Made by a program: the position numbers and the translations under genes
Part shown: piece by piece, positions 1 to 4,203 of the stretch
How positions within the stretch are numbered: the stretch's first letter is position 1
How the letters are laid out: each line of letters opens with the position of its first letter
Notes under the pieces: model-generated
What the model was told of the DNA's origin: nothing
What the model saw: only the letters and a program-made list of their open reading frames with translations
Database searches by the model: none
From: CAZGVW01 sp964529265
Lineage (GTDB): Bacteria > Planctomycetota > Phycisphaerae > Phycisphaerales > UBA1924
Assembly: GCA_964529265.1 (NCBI GenBank)
Contig: CAZGVW010000116.1
Coordinates: 1 to 6,436 of the forward strand
DNA: 6,436 bases
Direction: 5' to 3'

Positions 1-1
1 C

Positions 2-334
2 GTGCAACCGGTTCTGCCAGAGCATTCTCTGGTCGTCGCAGACCCGACGTGGAGCCTCGTGCTGCCGACCGTGCACCTCGCTCGCGTCATGGCCGCGGAC
101 CTGCATCACGCGAATCCGGCGGACGGCGGCCTGCTGGCGCGCCACGCGGACGCACAGGAACTGCTGGCGCCGGGCACGACCGACGATCGCCGCCGCGAGA
201 TCATCGCGAAGCACGGCATCGACTTCATCCTCGTCCGCGAGGCGGGTGTCGACGTGGCGCCGCCTCGCTACGACGCTGTCGCCGACGTCGTCGCCGAGAA
301 GAACGGATTCGTGGTGTACAGGGTCCGAGGTTAG
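2..334 (+). CDS. C-terminal part of a probable membrane glycosyltransferase (5'-truncated)
   Basis: Only the last 110 codons are present. The frame is open from the left edge, and the GTG at base 2 is probably an internal valine, not a start. The fragment has no membrane segment. It shows the pattern of the soluble C-terminal domain that follows the transmembrane part of many GT39/ArnT-like enzymes: a strand 'SLVVADPTWS' at residues 9-18, a hydrophobic stretch with 'LPTVHLARV', a run of Arg and Glu, then 'KHGIDFILVREAG' at about residues 70-82. In those enzymes a conserved 'kyg(v/i)dyvlv' strand sits near the end of the protein. It lies 50 bp upstream of another membrane glycosyltransferase on the same strand, which suggests one operon. 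The family call rests on these short patterns and on context. It could be another multi-pass membrane protein with a similar tail. Confidence 0.6.
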   Translation: MQPVLPEHSLVVADPTWSLVLPTVHLARVMAADLHHANPADGGLLARHADAQELLAPGTTDDRRREIIAKHGIDFILVREAGVDVAPPRYDAVADVVAEKNGFVVYRVRG

Positions 335-384
335 GTCCGGGCGCTGCATGGCACATGTGGTCATCTGACAGGAGTCGTTCTCGC
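335..384 (+). promoter_or_regulatory. Short intergenic spacer with the Shine-Dalgarno site for the GT39-like gene
   Basis: The spacer holds AGGAG at 370-374, ten bases before the ATG at 385. This decides the start at 385 over the earlier in-frame ATG codons at 355 and 49, neither of which has such a site. An 8-bp palindrome, CACATGTG, lies at 352-359 and is too short to interpret. I see no convincing promoter or terminator, which fits co-transcription with the preceding gene. Confidence 0.55.
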
Positions 385-1866
385 ATGCCTGGAATGTGGT
401 CGCCAACCGCGAGGGTCTACTGGGCGCTTGCGGCGATTGTGGCCGCCGGCGCGGGACTCCGCCTGTACGCGCTGGACGCTCAGAGCCTGTGGAACGACGA
501 AGCCGTCTCGCTGACGGTTGCGCGCGCGTCCCTGTCTCAGATGCCAGGTTTCTTCCGTTCCGACGGCGTACGTCTGCCGTTCGAGTACAACCCGCCCGTG
601 TACGCGTACCTGCTCCACGGCTGGCTCGCCCTCGTGGGCGTGGGCGACCACCAGGCACGGCTGCTCTCGGCGGTGGCCGGCATTGCCGCGCTGCCGCTCC
701 TGTTCGTGCTCGTCCGGCGGCTGTACGACGACCGGGCGGCGCTCTGCGCCACGATGCTGCTCGCCGTGTCACAGCTCGGCGTCATGTACTCGCAGGAGGC
801 GCGGCACTACGCGGTGTTCCTCCTTTTCGTGCTGCTGACGGTGTACTTCTTCTGGCTGGCCATGACGCTCCGGAGCCTGGCGGCATGGTGCGCGTGCACG
901 ACTGCTGCCGTGCTCATGGTCGGCACGCAATACTACGGGGCATTCGTCATTCTCGCGCTCGCGATCTTCACGGCCCTGTACTGGCGTTCGATCCCATTGC
1001 GCTGGGTGGCGGGGTTGGCGGTCGTGAGCGTCGCGGCGCTGGTCCCCTGGCTGCTGTTTGCCCTCGCCGGGCAGATGAGCGCGGCCTCCGACCGCGAGCA
1101 GCCGGAGTACTTCGCCTTCAGCCTGTCCACAATCGCGAGCACGATCAACCGGTTCAACAACGGAGGGCTGGCCGGGCTCCTCGACTCCGCGCCCGCGTGG
1201 ACGTTTCCTGTCGGCCTCGTTCTGTTCGGCGGCCCCGTCGGCCTGCTGCTGGCGCGCACGCTGCGGCAGGAGCCAGGCGGTCCGTCATCGCGATCCGACC
1301 GTCGCGCGATAGTGCTGCCGCTACTGTTGTTCGCCGTTCCGCTCGCGTCGGTGTTCTTCCTCGCCGCCGTGCTCAACGTGCAGTACAACGTCCGCTACGT
1401 CGTGTTCTGCATCGCTCCTTATTACATCCTGGTCGGCGCCGGGCTGGCCCGCCTGCCTGGCGCGCTGCTGCGAGGGGCCGCGCTCATGGCCGTGCTCGGC
1501 TACAGCGGCTACGCGCTGACCGCCAACTACCGGGTGCCGTACAAGGAGAACTACCGCGATGCGATCCGGTTCGTGACTGCCGCGGGTGAGCCGCAGGACT
1601 GCTACGCATTCGTGCCCTTCGGCGGCCCGCCGCTGCAGTGGGCGCTCTACGCGCCGGCGAAGCCGTTGCGGCGTCTGGCGCTCGAGGACGAGCGAAGCGA
1701 CATCGCCGGGTGCCGCCGCATCTGGGTGATCACGTATCAACGCGTGATCCTGGACGCGCACGCGCGCTGGCGCGAGTGGCTGACGACCAGGGCCGGATCG
1801 TTCACGAGAATCGCGGACCGGTCGTTCCACTGGGTGAGAGTCGAGCTCTACGCAGCGGGCCAGTGA
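385..1866 (+). CDS. GT39/PMT-like integral membrane glycosyltransferase
   Basis: This 493-residue multi-pass protein probably moves a sugar from a polyprenyl-phosphate donor to an acceptor on the outer face of the cytoplasmic membrane. After a first membrane helix (about residues 11-30) comes the loop 'SLWNDEAVSL' at 34-43. Its Asp38-Glu39 pair is the acidic motif expected in the first periplasmic loop of GT39/ArnT-type GT-C enzymes. 'YNPPVYAYLLHGW' (68-80) and 'YSQEARHYA' (135-143) are also typical of the family. Further hydrophobic helices fill residues about 92-380. 'YKENYRDAIRFV' (386-397) opens a soluble C-terminal domain. Length is normal for the family. The start at 385 is chosen for its AGGAG at 370-374; an open frame reaches back to base 49, but that part is Arg-rich shadow of the upstream gene. 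It sits 7 bp before the SGNH gene, probably in one operon. Donor and acceptor cannot be inferred. Confidence 0.88.
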   Translation: MPGMWSPTARVYWALAAIVAAGAGLRLYALDAQSLWNDEAVSLTVARASLSQMPGFFRSDGVRLPFEYNPPVYAYLLHGWLALVGVGDHQARLLSAVAGIAALPLLFVLVRRLYDDRAALCATMLLAVSQLGVMYSQEARHYAVFLLFVLLTVYFFWLAMTLRSLAAWCACTTAAVLMVGTQYYGAFVILALAIFTALYWRSIPLRWVAGLAVVSVAALVPWLLFALAGQMSAASDREQPEYFAFSLSTIASTINRFNNGGLAGLLDSAPAWTFPVGLVLFGGPVGLLLARTLRQEPGGPSSRSDRRAIVLPLLLFAVPLASVFFLAAVLNVQYNVRYVVFCIAPYYILVGAGLARLPGALLRGAALMAVLGYSGYALTANYRVPYKENYRDAIRFVTAAGEPQDCYAFVPFGGPPLQWALYAPAKPLRRLALEDERSDIAGCRRIWVITYQRVILDAHARWREWLTTRAGSFTRIADRSFHWVRVELYAAGQ

Positions 1867-1873
1867 CTCGTCA

Positions 1874-2845
1874 ATGACGCTCCGGACTCGCAGAACCGCC
1901 GCCCTGTGCGCCAGTCTTGGCCTCGCGCTGATCGCTGCTGAGATCGGGTTGCGCGGGCTCGGCCGGTTCGATCCGCCCAACTCCCCGCCGGTGCCGCGTT
2001 ATCCCGGCTTCTATCGCCCGGATCCAGAGATTGGCTATACGTTATGGCCTTCGAGGCGGACGACGTATCGCTATCCGGTCGGGTCGTCCAACGAGCTCGT
2101 GCTGGTCTCGAACGCCGATGGGTTCCGCAGCGCGCGCGAGTTCGACAGCCCGGATTCCCGGCCCCGCGTCTGGGTGCTCGGCGACTCGATGGTTCTCGGC
2201 GACGGCGTGGCGGCCGAGGATCGGCTCACCGAGGTCATCGAGCAGCGCGAGCCGGGCTGGCGCGTGGACAATCTTGGCATGAGCGGCTATGGCGTCGACC
2301 TCATGATCCGGGCGTGTGAGCGACTCTCGAAGCGAGTGAAGCCGGACGTGGTCGTTCTGGGTTTCTACACGGACGACTTTCGCCGGCTGCATCCGTTCAA
2401 CGCCGGTCAGGGCTATCCCTTTCCGAAGTTCGAGCTGCAGAACGGCCAGCTCGTCACCGTCCCCTTCCCGGTGTTGCCGGCCTGGCGACGGATGCGCGTC
2501 GTCCAGGCGATCGAGCAATCGTACTGGCGGCTGACCCGGAACCAGTTCGAGCTCCATGACGCTCTGCTCGATCGTCTGAAGCAAGGTGTCCACGAGCGAG
2601 GCGCCGCGCTGGTGGTGACGTTCCTGCCCGGCACTGGCGACACGCCCGAAGACGTCGAGCGCCGCACGTGGCTCCGCAACTGGAGCCAGGAGGCAGGCGT
2701 TCCGTTTCTGGACCTCACAGACACGATTCACGCCGCCGGGAGCGCCGCGTTCATTCGAGGCAACGCCCACTGGAACGAGCGCGGGCATCGGCTGGCCGGC
2801 GAGGCGATCCGCGCGTTCCTCCGACAGACCGTCCTCAGGAACTGA
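1874..2845 (+). CDS. Membrane-anchored SGNH/GDSL-type hydrolase-like protein
   Basis: This 323-residue protein has one hydrophobic N-terminal segment (about residues 9-24) after basic residues, which suggests a membrane anchor or uncleaved signal and a periplasmic domain. The SGNH blocks are visible in order. Block I is 'VLGDSMVLGDG' at 101-111, with the nucleophile Ser105. Block II is 'NLGMSGYG' at 133-140, with Gly at 135. Block III is 'LGFYTDDF' at 162-169, where relatives usually have a GxND-like motif. Block V is 'GNAHWNERGH' at 296-305, with catalytic His299. In many relatives an Asp stands just before this His (DxH or DxxH); here the -2 residue is Asn297. Proteins of this kind often add or remove O-acetyl groups on exopolysaccharides, which suits the neighbouring glycosyltransferases. 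No good Shine-Dalgarno site precedes the ATG, so translation may be coupled to the gene ending 7 bp upstream. The substrate is unknown and reduced or altered activity is possible. Confidence 0.87.
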   Translation: MTLRTRRTAALCASLGLALIAAEIGLRGLGRFDPPNSPPVPRYPGFYRPDPEIGYTLWPSRRTTYRYPVGSSNELVLVSNADGFRSAREFDSPDSRPRVWVLGDSMVLGDGVAAEDRLTEVIEQREPGWRVDNLGMSGYGVDLMIRACERLSKRVKPDVVVLGFYTDDFRRLHPFNAGQGYPFPKFELQNGQLVTVPFPVLPAWRRMRVVQAIEQSYWRLTRNQFELHDALLDRLKQGVHERGAALVVTFLPGTGDTPEDVERRTWLRNWSQEAGVPFLDLTDTIHAAGSAAFIRGNAHWNERGHRLAGEAIRAFLRQTVLRN

Positions 2846-4172
2846 CCGGCGCGGGCACGCGATCGCTGCGCGGGGCCTGAGCCGCGTCGAGCGACCTCCA
2901 TGCCGGCGCGGCATAGCTCTGGAAGAGCTCGCGCCAATGCCGCGCCAGCAGCGCGATCGTCAGCAGCAACGGGGCAGACTTGACCAGCGCGGCCGCGAGG
3001 ATCGCCGGCAACGATTCGAACGCGATGTGCTCACGGGCCCAGTTGATCAGAATCAGATTCTGCGCAATCGACGAGAAGAGAATGGCGGTCACGATCACGA
3101 CCGCCTCCCGCCTGAAGTGCGCCCGCGCCGCGACCACGTACATCAAGGGCGGGAACAGCAGGGCGAGGTAGTGCTCCCACACGATCGGCGACCACAGCAG
3201 AAAGAACAGAATGGTGAGCGTGAAGTGGAAATGGCGGCGGGCCGCTGCCGGCCATGGCTGACCGCGGCTCCCGTGCACGAGCCACAGGATGCCGGCCACC
3301 ACGGCGCCCCTGAGTGTCCAGGTGGCGATCGACAGCGCCATCTTCAACCCGGCAGGCGCGTCGGCGCCCGCGGCCTGGCGCAGGCTGTCGAGCACGATAT
3401 AGACGGAACTGTTGAAGTACCAGGCATAGGTGCGACCGGCGCTGCGCTGCATCAGATCCAGAAACGCCGCGTGTGCCGGCCAGCCGACGACCGCCAGCGA
3501 CAGCAGGCCAAGGGCCGCGAGCGTCGTGCCCAGCCGCCACGCGAACGCGAAGCCGGACAGGGCGGCGAGCAGCACGAGCGCCGGCGCCAGGGCCGGCTTG
3601 ATCAGCGCGGCGAGAACGATCGTCGTCGATGATCCCCAGAACCGGCCGCGCGTGTGCAGAACGAGGCCGATCGCCAGCAGCATGAGCACCGTCGGAGTCG
3701 TCTGCCCGCCGACCCGGAAGACGGTCCAGAAGGGCTGAAAGATGAGGCAGAAAAACGCGAACTGGGCCGCGAACCTGGACTGTTCCAGGCTGCCGCCGGA
3801 CACGAACGGTCGACAGAACCTGAAAAGCACCACGAACGTGACGGCAAATGCCGCGACGTTCTGTATCTTGAAGAGCAGCAGCGCGGTCCCCGCGTCGAAG
3901 CCGGCCAGCGGGACGTAGAACAGCGCGGAGAGCGGCGCGCCGAAGAACCCGGTCGAACCCTGCGGCGGCTGGCCGGCGATCAGGCTTCGGGGGTTGTAGA
4001 GGTCCGCGACCTGTCCGGCCGCGACGCGGCGGCCGGCGTCGTAGAAATTCGCGAAATCCCAGCCGATACCCGCGGGGACGATGACGCCCACCGCGCACCC
4101 GAGGGCCATCAGGACGAGGCAGATTGCAGACCAGCGCCGATAGAACTGCTCGCGGTCCTGGGCACCGGTCAC
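2835..4172 (-). CDS. GT87 (DUF2029)-like polyprenol-phosphate-sugar mannosyltransferase
   Basis: From the GTG at 4172 the product is 445 residues with about ten hydrophobic helices. GT87 enzymes are GT-C transferases that use polyprenol-phosphate mannose (or a related donor) to extend glycans outside the membrane. After the first helix (about residues 15-35) comes 'GWDFANFYDAG' (37-47) and then 'LYNP' (58-61), the conserved GxDFxxFYxAG...LY signature with candidate catalytic Asp39. Other family features are 'GGQTTP' (155-160), 'LIKPALAP' (190-197) and 'SPIVWEHYLALLFPPL' (328-343). The start is uncertain. In-frame ATG codons at 4235 and 4247 would overlap the divergent gene, the ATG at 4109 would cut the first helix, and no start has a strong Shine-Dalgarno site. 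I chose 4172 because it keeps helix 1 and avoids overlap. The C-terminal end overlaps the convergent SGNH gene by 11 bp. The gene lies on the opposite strand to its neighbours and is therefore separately transcribed. Confidence 0.87.
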   Translation of the reverse strand: MTGAQDREQFYRRWSAICLVLMALGCAVGVIVPAGIGWDFANFYDAGRRVAAGQVADLYNPRSLIAGQPPQGSTGFFGAPLSALFYVPLAGFDAGTALLLFKIQNVAAFAVTFVVLFRFCRPFVSGGSLEQSRFAAQFAFFCLIFQPFWTVFRVGGQTTPTVLMLLAIGLVLHTRGRFWGSSTTIVLAALIKPALAPALVLLAALSGFAFAWRLGTTLAALGLLSLAVVGWPAHAAFLDLMQRSAGRTYAWYFNSSVYIVLDSLRQAAGADAPAGLKMALSIATWTLRGAVVAGILWLVHGSRGQPWPAAARRHFHFTLTILFFLLWSPIVWEHYLALLFPPLMYVVAARAHFRREAVVIVTAILFSSIAQNLILINWAREHIAFESLPAILAAALVKSAPLLLTIALLARHWRELFQSYAAPAWRSLDAAQAPRSDRVPAPVSS

Positions 4173-4203
4173 GGGCCGGAGGAGTATAGCGCCCTGTGTC
4201 AGA
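4173..4203. promoter_or_regulatory. Compact divergent spacer between the GT87-like and glycosidase genes
   Basis: These 31 bases separate the chosen starts of two divergent genes. On the + strand GGAGGAG at 4178-4184 is a perfect anti-Shine-Dalgarno match, but it lies 19 bases before the ATG at 4204, further than usual, and no alternative in-frame start lies closer. On the - strand TATACT at 4188-4183 resembles a -10 box, yet no -35 match sits at normal spacing and it would leave almost no leader before the GTG at 4172. If the starts are right, promoters for both genes must lie inside the opposite gene or overlap here. Confidence 0.3.

Noticed and set aside
49..384. N-terminal extension of the GT39-like gene to the ATG at 49
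   Set aside because: It would overlap the upstream gene completely. The extension is an Arg-rich shadow, whereas the ATG at 385 has a ribosome site at 370-374.
396..1589. Open frame of 397 codons on the + strand
   Set aside because: It is a shifted reading of the GT39-like gene with an Arg/Ala-rich product and no membrane segments.
2042..2914. Open frame of 290 codons on the - strand over the SGNH gene
   Set aside because: It is antisense to a frame with ordered SGNH blocks and has no motif of its own.
4183..4188. TATACT as a -10 promoter box for the GT87-like gene
   Set aside because: No -35 match stands at 16-18 bases, and transcription would begin almost at the GTG. A chance match is more likely, so it is mentioned only within the spacer entry.
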